In this document: positions 35,466 through 44,314 of the stretch, in pieces
How positions within the stretch are numbered: the stretch's first letter is position 1
Layout: every line of letters starts with the position of its first letter
Assembly: GCF_900114325.1 (NCBI RefSeq)
Contig: NZ_FOSR01000006.1
Coordinates: forward strand, 1 to 64,000
Source of the DNA: Rhodanobacter glycinis
GTDB taxonomy: Bacteria; Pseudomonadota; Gammaproteobacteria; Xanthomonadales; Rhodanobacteraceae
Direction of reading: 5' to 3'
DNA: 64,000 nt
Translations under genes and position numbers: made by a program
The notes under the pieces: generated by a model
The model's database searches: none
Seen by the model: the letters and a program-made list of their open reading frames with translations, nothing else
Told to the model about the DNA's origin: nothing

Positions 35466-35889
35466 GGGGTTGCTACCTCGTCGAATCGAATCACCCGGAC
35501 GGATGTTCGCATCACGCCCCGCAGCTTGCACCGCAGGCACGCTACAACCAGCGCCGGCCATTGCGAATGACCTGGATCAGGCGTGTCGCCAGGGCAGCCA
35601 TCAGACCGCCTCGCCACATACCCGCGACGATGCCATTGGCGTATCCTGATCGCTGCGCCTGATTCGGCCCCTGGACATTCGCAGCGTCCGGAACAACCGC
35701 GACGCATTTCATTCACGGGCAGGATCGACAGCGTGCAACCGATACCAGACGCGAGCCGGGGACTCCCCATCCCATGCTTCGCGCGCCAGCTCGCTCCAGT
35801 CCGTCGTCCACCGCATCCACCCGCCCCGACCGGTTCGCCACGACCGGCATGATCGGGTGATCCCTGCCGTACCGCCACGTCCCCACCGC
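35466..35889. other. 424-base divergent gap
   Basis: It lies between the membrane protein and the fosmidomycin-type exporter. No strong promoter, repeat or RNA could be recognised. Short open frames here (for example on the minus strand to 35709) lack protein-like conservation signs and overlap in several frames. Confidence 0.45.
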
Positions 35890-37158
35890 ATGAACGACAC
35901 AGCCTCCAGCACTCAATCCCTGCTAAACGATCCCGAAGCGGGCGCCGCGCCGCCGATGGTCACGACGGCGCAAGCGGCCGGTAAATCGCCCACGCGCTAC
36001 AGCGTGCTCGGTGCGGTCAGCTTCGTGCATGTCCTCAACGACATGATGCAGTCGGTGATCCTGGCGATCTATCCGCTGCTCAAGGGCGAGTTCAACCTGA
36101 GCTTTTTCCAGATCGGCGCGATCACCCTGACCTTCCAGTTGACTGCCTCGCTGCTGCAACCGGTGGTCGGCATGGTCACGGACAGGAAGTCGTTGCCGTA
36201 TTCGCTGCCGATCGGCATGTGCTTCACCCTTTCCGGCCTGCTGCTGTTGTCGGTGGCGCCGAGCTATCCGCTGTTGCTGCTGGCGGTGGCGCTGATCGGT
36301 TGCGGCTCGTCGGTGTTCCACCCGGAGTCCGCGCGCGTGGCGCGCATGGCCTCGGGCGGACGATACGGATTCGCCCAGTCGGTGTTCCAGATCGGCGGCA
36401 ACCTTGGCCAGGCGCTGGGTCCGTTGCTGGCCGCCGGCATTGTGCTGAAGTTCGGGCGCAGCCACGTCGGCTGGTTCGGCCTGGCGGCGGTGCTGGGAAT
36501 CATCGTGCTGCTGCAGGTCAGCCGCTGGTACAGCCACCACATCAACGAGCGTGTCAGGAAACGCACGCACGCGGATCATCCGCCCTTTCCTGCGCCCGTC
36601 GTGCGTCGCACGATCGGCGTGTTGATGGTGCTGATGTTCTCGAAATTCTTTTACCTGGCCAGCATCAGCAGCTATTACGAGTTCTACCTGATGCACCGTT
36701 TCGGCTTGTCGATGGCGAGCGCGACCCGGCTGCTGGCGGTGTTCCTGATGGCCGTCGCGGCCGGCACCTTGATCGGCGGCCCGATCGGCGACCGCATCGG
36801 CCGCAAGCAGGTGATCTGGTTTTCCATCCTCGGCATCGCCCCGTTCACCCTGCTGCTGCCGCACGTCGGCCTGACGTGGACGGTAGGGCTCAGCGTGGTG
36901 ATCGGCGTGGTGCTGGCCTCCGCGTTTCCGGCGATCATCGTGTATGCGCAGGACATGATGCCGCATCGCATCGGCATGATCTCGGGCATGTTCTACGGCC
37001 TGTCGTTCGGCCTGGGTGGCCTGGGCGCCGCGGTACTTGGCGTGGTGGCGGACCACTTCGGTATCGTGTTCGTGTACCAGGTTTGTGCGTTCCTGCCGCT
37101 GCTGGGGTTGCTCGCGGTGTTCCTGCCGAATGTGCATCCGCCCGGGCACGGGGCGTAA
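35890..37158 (+). CDS. fsr: MFS exporter, fosmidomycin resistance (Fsr) type
   Basis: 422 residues with twelve hydrophobic segments. Fsr hallmarks are F-V-H-V-L-N-D-M-M-Q-S in helix 1, L-Q-P-V-V-G-M-V-T-D-R after helix 2, G-S-S-V-F-H-P-E-S-A-R-V-A-R in helix 4 (the conserved F-H-P-E motif) and G-G-P-I-G-D-R-I-G-R-K in the second half. E. coli Fsr exports fosmidomycin; chromosomal relatives have unknown natural substrates. ATG 35890 is chosen as the first Met with a family-like N terminus. The ClC channel gene follows after 128 bases. Confidence 0.9.
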   Translation: MNDTASSTQSLLNDPEAGAAPPMVTTAQAAGKSPTRYSVLGAVSFVHVLNDMMQSVILAIYPLLKGEFNLSFFQIGAITLTFQLTASLLQPVVGMVTDRKSLPYSLPIGMCFTLSGLLLLSVAPSYPLLLLAVALIGCGSSVFHPESARVARMASGGRYGFAQSVFQIGGNLGQALGPLLAAGIVLKFGRSHVGWFGLAAVLGIIVLLQVSRWYSHHINERVRKRTHADHPPFPAPVVRRTIGVLMVLMFSKFFYLASISSYYEFYLMHRFGLSMASATRLLAVFLMAVAAGTLIGGPIGDRIGRKQVIWFSILGIAPFTLLLPHVGLTWTVGLSVVIGVVLASAFPAIIVYAQDMMPHRIGMISGMFYGLSFGLGGLGAAVLGVVADHFGIVFVYQVCAFLPLLGLLAVFLPNVHPPGHGA

Positions 37159-37286
37159 ACCGGTCGCTGCCCGCCGGCGCGCCGTCCCGGAAAGCCACCC
37201 GACGCCCCATGGCGGGCGGTTTTCCGCGAACTCCGGCAGCTTGATACAATGGGCGGTCCACTTTCCCATATCAGGCCCTTCAGCGC

Positions 37287-38675
37287 ATGCGCGGCTCCCA
37301 CCTAACCGAACCGCTGGTGATGCTGGCAACCGTGCTGCAGTGGCTGGTATTGGCAACCCTCACCGGCATCCTGGTGGGCACGGGTTGCAGCCTGTTCCTG
37401 CGCATCCTGTTCGCGACCGCCGGACACACCTACACCGCGCCGCTGTGGCTGCAGATGGCCGTGCTGCCAGTCGGTGGCCTACTGAACGGCCTGCTGCTGT
37501 ATTACGGCAAGCGGCAGAACCGTACCGGGCTCAAGGATTCGGTGATCATTGCGGTCAACGACCAGAACGGCAAATTGCCGTGGAAGACGCTGTGGATCAA
37601 ACCCGTGGCCACGCTGATCACGCTGGGCTGCGGCGGTTCGGCCGGCAAGGAAGGTCCCTGCTCGCACCTGGGCGCCAGCATCGCCGCCGGTCTCGGTGAG
37701 CTGCTGCACCTCAACTCCGAATTGCGCCGGCGTCTGGTGGCCTGCGGCGTCAGCGCGGGTTTCGCCAGCGTGTTCGGCACGCCCATCGCGGGCGCCATCT
37801 ACGGCGTCGAGATGCTGGCCATCGGTCGCATCCGCCACAACTTCCTGTTCCCCGCCATCGTCGCCGGCGTGACCTCGTATGAAGTCAGCCGCTTCTGGGG
37901 TGTGCCGTATCCGAAGATCAATGTCTCCTTCGTCGGCGACTTCACCGAGCTGCTGTTCCTGAAGACCGTGATGATCGGCATCCTGTGCGGCGTGGTGGCC
38001 TGGATATTCATCGAATTGCTGCACGGCATGCGACGCCAGTTCACCCGCCTGCGCGAGCGCTTCGGGATCTGGCCACCGCTGATGCCATGCATTGGCGGCG
38101 TGATTCTGGCCTTGTTGATCGTGGTGATCCCCAACCAGTACATGGGCCTGAGCCTGCCGCTGATGGATAACGCGCTGCAGGGTCAGCCGATGCCTTATCT
38201 CGGCTTCCTGTGGAAGGCGCTGCTGGTCGCGGTCACGCTGGGCTCGGGCTTTTACGGCGGCGTGATCACCGAACAGTTCGTGATGGGCGCGGTCGCCGGC
38301 GGCGCCTTTGCGCACCTGTTCGGACTGTCGCCGCCACTGGGTGCGGCGGTGGGGCTGGTCTCGGTCGTGGCGGCCGCCTCCAATACGCCGATTGCGGCGA
38401 TCCTGATGGGTGTCGAATTGCTCGGCGGCGACAGCACGCTATACGTCGCCGGTGCCTCGATCGCCGCCTATCTCATCGTCGGCCACCGCAGCGTCTACCC
38501 CGAGCAGCAGATTGCCGCCACCAAGACCTCGTGGATGACCGCTCGCGCCGACGTGCTGGTCAGCCAGGAAAAGGTGCGCCTGTCCGGCGAACTGCTGCGC
38601 TGGTGGCACGAACGCCGGCACCCTGGCACGCCGTATACCGCGGACCCGACCGATCCGCCCGAGGACCGGCTGTAG
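37287..38675 (+). CDS. ClC family chloride channel/antiporter
   Basis: 462 residues, about ten to twelve membrane helices. The anion-filter motif is G-G-S-A-G-K-E-G-P-C-S (the G-K/R-E-G-P loop with the gating Glu). Further signatures are G-F-A-S-V-F-G-T-P-I-A-G-A-I-Y-G-V-E and G-A-A-V-G-L-V-S-V-V-A-A-A-S-N-T-P-I-A-A. The third filter loop reads G-S-G-F-Y-G-G-V-I-T-E-Q-F, not the usual G-x-F-x-P, so ion selectivity may differ from the H+/Cl- exchanger ClcA. No CBS domains follow. The ATG is close to the predicted promoter (C-T-T-G-A-T-A-C-A-A-T near 37240), so the leader is short. Confidence 0.9.
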   Translation: MRGSHLTEPLVMLATVLQWLVLATLTGILVGTGCSLFLRILFATAGHTYTAPLWLQMAVLPVGGLLNGLLLYYGKRQNRTGLKDSVIIAVNDQNGKLPWKTLWIKPVATLITLGCGGSAGKEGPCSHLGASIAAGLGELLHLNSELRRRLVACGVSAGFASVFGTPIAGAIYGVEMLAIGRIRHNFLFPAIVAGVTSYEVSRFWGVPYPKINVSFVGDFTELLFLKTVMIGILCGVVAWIFIELLHGMRRQFTRLRERFGIWPPLMPCIGGVILALLIVVIPNQYMGLSLPLMDNALQGQPMPYLGFLWKALLVAVTLGSGFYGGVITEQFVMGAVAGGAFAHLFGLSPPLGAAVGLVSVVAAASNTPIAAILMGVELLGGDSTLYVAGASIAAYLIVGHRSVYPEQQIAATKTSWMTARADVLVSQEKVRLSGELLRWWHERRHPGTPYTADPTDPPEDRL

Positions 38676-38834
38676 TTCGCAAGGCTTGCAGCCGCGCCGC
38701 AAAAACCCGCGATGTTCCGGGGCAAACTTCATCCTATGCTTGCTGTCAGTTTGTCCGCACGGCTGAAGGCATCCATGTCCGTCGTCGTGACGTATATGGA
38801 AGTGCGGCACCTCTGCCCCGCCAAGGAACTGTCC

Positions 38835-39419
38835 ATGAAGCTTTCGACCAGACTGACCATCGTCGCCGCAGTGGCTGCCATCGCCCTTGCACCACCTGCC
38901 TTCGCGGCGCTCAAGGTGGGCACCCAGGCCCCCGACTTCACCGCGCCGGCCTACCTCGCCGGGCAACCGTTCACCTTCAACCTCACTGCCGCCTTGAAAA
39001 AGGGCCCGGTGGTGGTCTATTTCTTTCCCGCGCCACACACCAGCGGCTGCAATATCGAGGCGCATCTTTTCTCGCAGGCCATCGACCAGTTCAAGGCGCT
39101 GCACGCTACCGTGATCGGCGTCAGCGCGGGCCATCTTTCGCAACTGGCGGCGTTCTCGAAAGAAGCCGATCACTGCAGCGGCAAGTTCCCGGTGGCCGCC
39201 GACAAGGGCGCGAAGATTGCCAAGGCCTACGACGCCACCTTGTTCTTCCGCCCCGGCTGGTCGAACCGGACCTCGTACGTGATCGCCCCGTCCGGAAAAA
39301 TCGCGTTCGTCTATTCCAGCCTCAGCCCGACCAAGCATGTGCAGGAAACGCTGGATGCCGTGAAGGCGCTGGAGAAATCGCAGGCGGCACGCCCACGTAC
39401 GGCGTCGAAACAACCCTGA
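38835..39419 (+). CDS. exported peroxiredoxin (PrxQ/BCP-like)
   Basis: 194 residues with a signal peptide (I-V-A-A-V-A-A-I-A-L-A-P-P-A-F-A). The thioredoxin-fold domain begins V-G-T-Q-A-P-D-F-T. The peroxidatic Cys is in A-P-H-T-S-G-C-N-I-E-A-H; the usual T-P-G-C-T is changed to T-S-G-C-N and the resolving Cys five residues later is absent, though a second Cys occurs in A-D-H-C-S-G-K-F-P. A 1-Cys or atypical mechanism in the periplasm is likely. AAGGAA lies before ATG 38835; the longer frame from 38712 is not used. GST follows by 89 bases. Confidence 0.85.
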   Translation: MKLSTRLTIVAAVAAIALAPPAFAALKVGTQAPDFTAPAYLAGQPFTFNLTAALKKGPVVVYFFPAPHTSGCNIEAHLFSQAIDQFKALHATVIGVSAGHLSQLAAFSKEADHCSGKFPVAADKGAKIAKAYDATLFFRPGWSNRTSYVIAPSGKIAFVYSSLSPTKHVQETLDAVKALEKSQAARPRTASKQP

Positions 39420-39508
39420 GCAGTTGCACGGCATCACCGCGTGTCGATTCCACGACACGCCATTCGTCGTCTCCCCGGATCACCCACAACCATCCGAGGA
39501 GACGCCAC

Positions 39509-40132
39509 ATGAAGCTGTACTGGTCGGACGTACTGTCGCCACGCAAGGCCTGCGCGGTGGCGAAATACCTGCAATCACCGGTGGAATATGCCTATCTCGA
39601 CCTTGGCCGGGGCGAGCACAAGACCACGGATTATCTCGCGCTCAATCCCAACGGCAAGGTGCCGACGCTGGTGGACGGCTCGCTCGTGTTGTGGGAAGCC
39701 GATGCCATCATGTGCCATCTGGCCGCGCGCAGCGATTCGGAGCTGTGGCCGCAGGACGGGCGCCAGATCGAGGTGATCCGCTGGCTCAGCTGGAACACGC
39801 AGCACTTCACCAGGCACGGCGGTACGCTGTATTTCGAGTACATCATCAGGGCACGCTTCGGCATGGGTATTCCCGACCCGAACGAAGTAGAGCAGGCCAC
39901 GAAGGAATGGCGTCGCTTCGCCAAGGTGTTGGACCAGCACCTGCGTGATCGCCGCTGGCTGGTCGGCGATACGCTGACCGTGGCTGATTTCGCGGTGGCC
40001 GTGACGCTGCCCTATGCGGAGCGCGCGCACATTCCGTTGGCCGAATTTCCCGCCATCGAACGCTGGCACGAACGCCTGAACGAGCTGGACGCCTGGCGCG
40101 AACCCTTTCCCGAGCTGGTGGCGGCCGACTGA
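39509..40132 (+). CDS. glutathione S-transferase family protein
   Basis: 207 residues. The N-terminal thioredoxin-like domain has M-K-L-Y-W-S-D-V-L-S-P-R-K-A, N-P-N-G-K-V-P-T-L-V-D and W-E-A-D-A-I-M-C-H-L (usual E-S replaced by E-A at the glutathione gamma-Glu site). The C-terminal helical domain contains L-V-G-D-T-L-T-V-A-D-F-A-V-A, the N-capping box. GAGGAGA precedes ATG 39509. The change of the conserved Ser to Ala may reduce glutathione binding. It converges with the oxidoreductase gene at a terminator hairpin. Confidence 0.9.
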   Translation: MKLYWSDVLSPRKACAVAKYLQSPVEYAYLDLGRGEHKTTDYLALNPNGKVPTLVDGSLVLWEADAIMCHLAARSDSELWPQDGRQIEVIRWLSWNTQHFTRHGGTLYFEYIIRARFGMGIPDPNEVEQATKEWRRFAKVLDQHLRDRRWLVGDTLTVADFAVAVTLPYAERAHIPLAEFPAIERWHERLNELDAWREPFPELVAAD

Positions 40133-40191
40133 TCGGGGAAGGACGAACGCCAGAACGGCCGCACGACAGTGTCAGCGTCATGCCCGGCACC

Positions 40192-40211
40192 TTCCCGGCC
40201 TGCGCCGGGAA
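40192..40211. terminator. bidirectional stem-loop between GST and oxidoreductase
   Basis: TTCCCGGC (40192-40199) and GCCGGGAA (40204-40211) form a perfect stem with a four-base loop in the 94-base gap between the convergent GST and MDR reductase genes. Confidence 0.6.
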
Positions 40212-40226
40212 ACCCGGGCGCCTGTT

Positions 40227-41273
40227 TCAGGCCGCCGCGTCGAGGCGAACCACCGCCCAGCCGGTCGTCGCCCCCGCGAGCAAGCTGGAAAAGGCGCGCG
40301 GCAATGCGTCGATACCCGCGAACACGGTCGAGCGGACCACCACTTCGTCACGGCTGAGCCAGCCGCGCATGCTCGCCTCGAAATCGGCGCGGGCCGATTC
40401 GTGTTCCAGCACCGTGAAGCCGGTCATGCAAAGCCTGCGCTTGATGAAAAGATGCAGATTGCGCGGCCCGTGGGCATCGGGTTGCGCGTAATCCGAAACC
40501 ATGCCGCACAGCACGATGCGACCATGCTCGCCCATCGCCGCGATCGCCGCTTCCAGTTGTTCGCCGCCGACGTTGTCGTAACAGAGCGACAGCCCCTCGG
40601 GAGCGAATTCCGCCAGCGCCTCGGCCACCGCGGTGGCCTTGTAATTGAACGCCGCGGACAGCTTCAGCTCATCGCGCAGATACGCCAGTTTTTCCGCACT
40701 GCCGGTGCTGCCGATCACGCGGGCCCCGCGCAAGCGTGCGATCTGGGCGGCATAGCTGCCCACGCCACCCGCGGCCGCCGACACATATACGCTGTCCTTC
40801 GCGCCCACCTTCCCCACTTCCACCATGCCCACATAGGCGGTGAACGCCGTATGCCCGAGTGCCGTCAGATACATTTCCGGCGGTTTCTGTGCACCCACAT
40901 CCACCCGCCGCAGCTTGCTCGCCTGCACCACGTCACGCGTACGCCAAGGGGCGATATGCACCACCCAGTCACCGGGTTTGAAATCCGCCGTCGTGGATTC
41001 CAGCACCTGCGCCACCGCATCGCTTTGCGGTACGTCGCCCACGCCCAGCTGCCCGGCATAACTGTGGGTTGCCGCGGCCTTGTTGCCGTCGTGCGCTGCC
41101 GCACGTCCGAGGCGCGAACGCATGCCGGCGTTGACGCCGAAACACACGTTCCTCACCCGCACGGCGCCGGCTGGCAGAACGGTCGGCACGCTGGTGTCGA
41201 AGCAGCCGAAATGTTCAGGCGTGATGTTGCCCTCCGGCAGCTTCACCAGGCGGATTTCGGATACGGATGTCAT
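40227..41273 (-). CDS. NADP-dependent oxidoreductase, zinc-free MDR family
   Basis: 348 residues. The medium-chain fold is shown by V-G-D-V-P-Q-S-D-A-V-A-Q-V, F-K-P-G-D-W-V-V-H, the NADP loop V-S-A-A-A-G-G-V-G-S-Y-A-A-Q-I-A and the next strand A-R-V-I-G-S-T-G-S-A-E-K. C-Y-D-N-V-G-G-E-Q-L-E-A-A-I fits the leukotriene B4 dehydrogenase/CurA-type reductases. No zinc Cys cluster is present. These enzymes reduce alpha,beta-unsaturated carbonyls with NADPH. The SDR gene upstream on the same strand (gap 127 bases) may be co-regulated. Confidence 0.9.
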   Translation of the reverse strand: MTSVSEIRLVKLPEGNITPEHFGCFDTSVPTVLPAGAVRVRNVCFGVNAGMRSRLGRAAAHDGNKAAATHSYAGQLGVGDVPQSDAVAQVLESTTADFKPGDWVVHIAPWRTRDVVQASKLRRVDVGAQKPPEMYLTALGHTAFTAYVGMVEVGKVGAKDSVYVSAAAGGVGSYAAQIARLRGARVIGSTGSAEKLAYLRDELKLSAAFNYKATAVAEALAEFAPEGLSLCYDNVGGEQLEAAIAAMGEHGRIVLCGMVSDYAQPDAHGPRNLHLFIKRRLCMTGFTVLEHESARADFEASMRGWLSRDEVVVRSTVFAGIDALPRAFSSLLAGATTGWAVVRLDAAA

Positions 41274-41400
41274 GCGTGTTCTCCTGCGCTTCTACCGCCG
41301 TATGGACGTGCATGCCGACTCGCGCGGGGAGCCGTGGATGCATCGAAGGCACTCTGAGGCGGCGCGACGGTTTCCGGCAAGCTCGCGCTACGGAAATGCC

Positions 41401-42123
41401 TCAGACCAGCATGCGCCCGCCATCGACGATCAACACCTGCCCGGTGGTGTAGCTGCCACGCATCAGATACAGGAAGGCTTGCGCCACCTCGACCGGTTCG
41501 GCGGCACGGGGCAACGGCTGGCGCTCGGTCATCTGGCGGATCATCTCTGCCGGCAATGCCGCCAGGCGTTCGGTCAACACCGGCCCCGGACAGACCGCGT
41601 TGACCCGGATCGGAGCCAGATCCACCGCCAGGCCCCGCACCAGATGTTCCGCCGCACCGGAAAAGGCCGTAGCCAACGGGACGCCCTTCCTCGGCAAGTG
41701 GGCCAACAGTCCGTCGGTAAGCGTGATCGAGCCGTGCGCCGACAAGCGCGGCTGGGCATGCTTGATCGCCCTCAGCGCGCCCCAGAAGCGAACCTGCAGG
41801 CCCTCGCCCGCCGCGTCGATATCCAGTTGCGCCAGCGGGGTCGGCGCAAAGCCGCCCGATTCGCCCGCCGTGAATACCAGATGGTCGAAACTTTCCTGCG
41901 CGGCAAAGAAGGCCGCGACACTGGCCTCGTCATGGACGTCCAGCACCGCACCCGATGCCCCCGCGCCCAGCCGCTGCACCGCGGCGTCCACGTTGGCCTG
42001 GCTGCTCGAACCGATCACGACGCGCGCGCCCTCGGCCAGCGCGCCTTCGGCCACGGCATAGCCCATGCCGGAACTGCCGCCGATGATGATGACGGTTTGA
42101 TCGCGCAATGTGCATGCGGGCAT
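41401..42123 (-). CDS. SDR family protein lacking the catalytic Tyr-Lys pair
   Basis: 240 residues. The Rossmann loop is I-I-I-G-G-S-S-G-M-G-Y-A-V-A, followed by V-V-I-G-S-S and the C-terminal V-N-A-V-C-P-G-P-V and Y-T-T-G-Q-V-L-I-V-D-G-G. Where classical SDRs have Y-x-x-x-K this protein has A-T-A-F-S-G-A-A-E-H-L, so Tyr becomes Thr and Lys becomes Gly by my alignment. I-T-L-T-D is found in place of the catalytic-Ser strand. It may bind NAD(P) without the usual reaction. GGAG precedes ATG 42123; a longer frame is open upstream. Confidence 0.82.
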   Translation of the reverse strand: MPACTLRDQTVIIIGGSSGMGYAVAEGALAEGARVVIGSSSQANVDAAVQRLGAGASGAVLDVHDEASVAAFFAAQESFDHLVFTAGESGGFAPTPLAQLDIDAAGEGLQVRFWGALRAIKHAQPRLSAHGSITLTDGLLAHLPRKGVPLATAFSGAAEHLVRGLAVDLAPIRVNAVCPGPVLTERLAALPAEMIRQMTERQPLPRAAEPVEVAQAFLYLMRGSYTTGQVLIVDGGRMLV

Positions 42124-42341
42124 GGGAGCGGACTCCAGGGTTCGGGGATGGAATAGACGCCCCATGATAATCCCCCAACCGTGCGCTACCTGTTCAAGCC
42201 GGCATCTCTCATTCGCGCCGAAGATATCGACAACCGCCCCATCATCGCCCGTCGTCGCCTTGCACTGTCGTGCACACAACCATGATGTCGTGTTTACCCT
42301 CATCGTCGCATGGTGCAGGTGCCCAACCCGAGTGAGCGCAC

Positions 42342-42503
42342 ATGAAACCCAAAGACCCGCACCAGGCAACACATGGCAGCAACGACGCCAGGCAGGAGCA
42401 GGCGGCCGTCGCCTCGCGCGATTACGCCAGGCAGCGCGAGGCCGGCGTCAAGGAAACCGAGGCCAAGGTGAAAAAGCAGAAGCAGAAGGACTCGGACAAG
42501 TAG
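42342..42503 (+). CDS. small, highly charged protein (53 residues)
   Basis: The frame runs from ATG 42342 to TAG 42501-42503. The peptide (M-K-P-K-D-P-H-Q-A-T-H-G, later R-D-Y-A-R-Q-R-E-A-G-V-K-E-T, ending K-K-Q-K-Q-K-D-S-D-K) is rich in Lys, Gln, Glu and Ala, has no membrane segment, and is predicted to be helical. AGTGAGCGC before the ATG is a weak ribosome site. Its 27-base distance to the end of the convergent GH30 gene and clean codon use suggest a real gene. I know no function. Confidence 0.55.
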   Translation: MKPKDPHQATHGSNDARQEQAAVASRDYARQREAGVKETEAKVKKQKQKDSDK

Positions 42504-42529
42504 CCGCAGGCGCACGCGCCCGCCGCCGG

Positions 42530-44062
42530 CTATCTGGCCACACTTGCCGCCGGAGCCGGCGCGTCCGGCGCCCCCGGCGGCCACTCGAATGTCGCGACGC
42601 TGTTCGCCGGCAGGTCGTACCGGAAGCGGACATCGCCCTGTTCGACCGACAGCCGGGTCGCCTTCGCGTTGCCGTTGACGGCCACCAGCACCACCGACCC
42701 ATGGTCCGGGTTCTGGAAGGCCACCTGGTGGACGCCCGTCTGTGTGTTGCCGGATTTCACGCGCACTGCGCCGGGCAACACGAAACGACTGAAATGGGCG
42801 AAGGCGTAATACTCGTCATTGCGGCTGATCTCGCCGGTTTGCGCGTCGACCGTGACCACGCCCTTGCATTGATCGCAACCGCCGGCATGCGGGCCATGGT
42901 CTTCGTCCAGCACCAGGTTCCAGTACACCGCGCCACGCGCCCAGTTCTTGATCGACATCATCAGGATGTTGCGCGCGAACAACAGCAACTCGCCATTTTT
43001 TGCCGATGGCCAGTCGCCGCCCGAACATTCGGTGAGATAGGCATCCTTGCCGGGATAGGCCCGGTGCACCGTGGTTTGCGCACTCGGATCGCCGGCATAA
43101 CAGTGCCAGGCGACCCCGGCGACATACCGGTTGGCGGTCGGATCCGCCAGCACGCTCAGGGGCTGGTTCGGGGTATCCCAGTTGTGATCCCAGCCCAGGA
43201 TCAGCGTTTTCGGCTTGCGCGCGGCCAATGCCGGCCCGAGGTACTGGCCTATGATCCGTGCGCGCGCGTCTGCCGTCAGCTCCATGCCCGGATAGGTCAA
43301 GGGTTCGAACGCCGGTTCGTTCTGCAAGGTCAACGCGAAAATCGGGATGCCGTATCCCTTGAACGCATCGAGGAAGTGCACGAGATAGGCCGCATAGTTC
43401 GGCTCGTATTGCTCAAGCAAGCTGCCGCTGATCAGGTTTGCACTGGTCTTCATCCAGGCCGGCGCGCTCCATGGCGAGGCGATGATGCGCAGCCCGGGAT
43501 GGATCGCCAGGATGTCCTGCAACACCGGAATCACGTTGCGCTGGGCCACGGCCACGTTGAAATGCTGCAAGCCGGGGTCGGTCTGGCCCGCCGGCATGTC
43601 GTCCAGGGTGTAATGCTGCAGCGAGAAATCCGACGCACCGATGGTGATGCGCAGCATGTTGAAGTCGAGGCCGGGCGGCGGCCCGAACATTTCATGCAGC
43701 AACGCAGCGCGCTGCAAGGCGCTCATCTTGTTGCGGATCAGCCATGCCGACGAATCGGTCAGTGCCGCGCCGAAGCCGGTCATCGTCTGGTAGGTGTGGG
43801 CCAGGTCGATGACCACATCGGCCGTGCCTGTATCGGCACCGCGTTCTTCGGCCATGACATCGGGTTGTTGCGCAAGGCGCAGGCGTCGGTCCGCCGTGCT
43901 CAACCACACCTGGACCATCACGCCAGTGGCTGGCAGCACTTCGCCCGTCGTGTTCGCAAACGGTTCCGGACGCGGCCAATGCACTGCCGACACGGCCAAC
44001 AGCGTCAGCAGGGCTACCGACGAAACCGCCGCCCAGCGGCCAATCCCCCGGGTTTCACCCAT
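42530..44062 (-). CDS. secreted GH30 family glycosidase
   Basis: 510 residues. An N-terminal hydrophobic segment (A-A-V-S-S-V-A-L-L-T-L-L-A-V-S-A-V) acts as signal or anchor. GH30 features are M-T-G-F-G-A-A-L-T-D-S-S-A, I-A-S-P-W-S-A-P-A-W-M-K, acid/base E249 in L-Q-N-E249-P and nucleophile E345 in L-T-E345-C-S-G. The C-terminal beta domain begins near 425. Subfamilies 1 and 3 include glucocerebrosidase and beta-1,6-glucanases; this protein's length and motifs fit that side and not xylanases. It is downstream of the TonB receptor on the same strand, and is probably part of the same uptake system. Confidence 0.92.
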   Translation of the reverse strand: MGETRGIGRWAAVSSVALLTLLAVSAVHWPRPEPFANTTGEVLPATGVMVQVWLSTADRRLRLAQQPDVMAEERGADTGTADVVIDLAHTYQTMTGFGAALTDSSAWLIRNKMSALQRAALLHEMFGPPPGLDFNMLRITIGASDFSLQHYTLDDMPAGQTDPGLQHFNVAVAQRNVIPVLQDILAIHPGLRIIASPWSAPAWMKTSANLISGSLLEQYEPNYAAYLVHFLDAFKGYGIPIFALTLQNEPAFEPLTYPGMELTADARARIIGQYLGPALAARKPKTLILGWDHNWDTPNQPLSVLADPTANRYVAGVAWHCYAGDPSAQTTVHRAYPGKDAYLTECSGGDWPSAKNGELLLFARNILMMSIKNWARGAVYWNLVLDEDHGPHAGGCDQCKGVVTVDAQTGEISRNDEYYAFAHFSRFVLPGAVRVKSGNTQTGVHQVAFQNPDHGSVVLVAVNGNAKATRLSVEQGDVRFRYDLPANSVATFEWPPGAPDAPAPAASVAR

Positions 44063-44272
44063 GACCGGCGCACTTGCCGCGGCCCACGGCCTCGTGCGCC
44101 CGCACCACTTTCGCGGTCATCGTGCAACGGTCTCAGGGCATGCCGTATCCGCGCCGCTGCCGGCATTCCCAGGCTGGTCCCGGCCAAGCCCGTCCAGCGG
44201 GCATCGATCATCTGAAATCATCATTCGAATCATCAACTTGTGCGCACACCACGCACGGCCATCACAAGGCAG

Positions 44273-44300
44273 CGGCACACGGCACGAAGGCCGTGTGCCG
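44273..44300 (-). terminator. stem-loop downstream of the second TonB receptor
   Basis: CGGCACACGGC (44273-44283) pairs perfectly with GCCGTGTGCCG (44290-44300) around a 6-base loop, 15 bases after the receptor stop codon. No T-run follows; partial termination before GH30 is possible. Confidence 0.55.
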
Positions 44301-44314
44301 GGTACCCGGTCAGC

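Noticed and set aside
35709-35912. 67-codon minus-strand frame (ends W-Y-R-L-H-A-V-D-P-A-R-E)
   Set aside because: Looks slightly protein-like at the end but three frames are open here and it overlaps the exporter start; not enough support.
38210-39508. Open frame upstream of the GST start continuing the same reading frame
   Set aside because: Overlaps the ClC and peroxiredoxin genes in another frame; GST starts at 39509 with a ribosome site.
42110-44215. 701-codon plus-strand frame opposite GH30
   Set aside because: Antisense to GH30, whose two catalytic Glu are intact; the frame has no family features.
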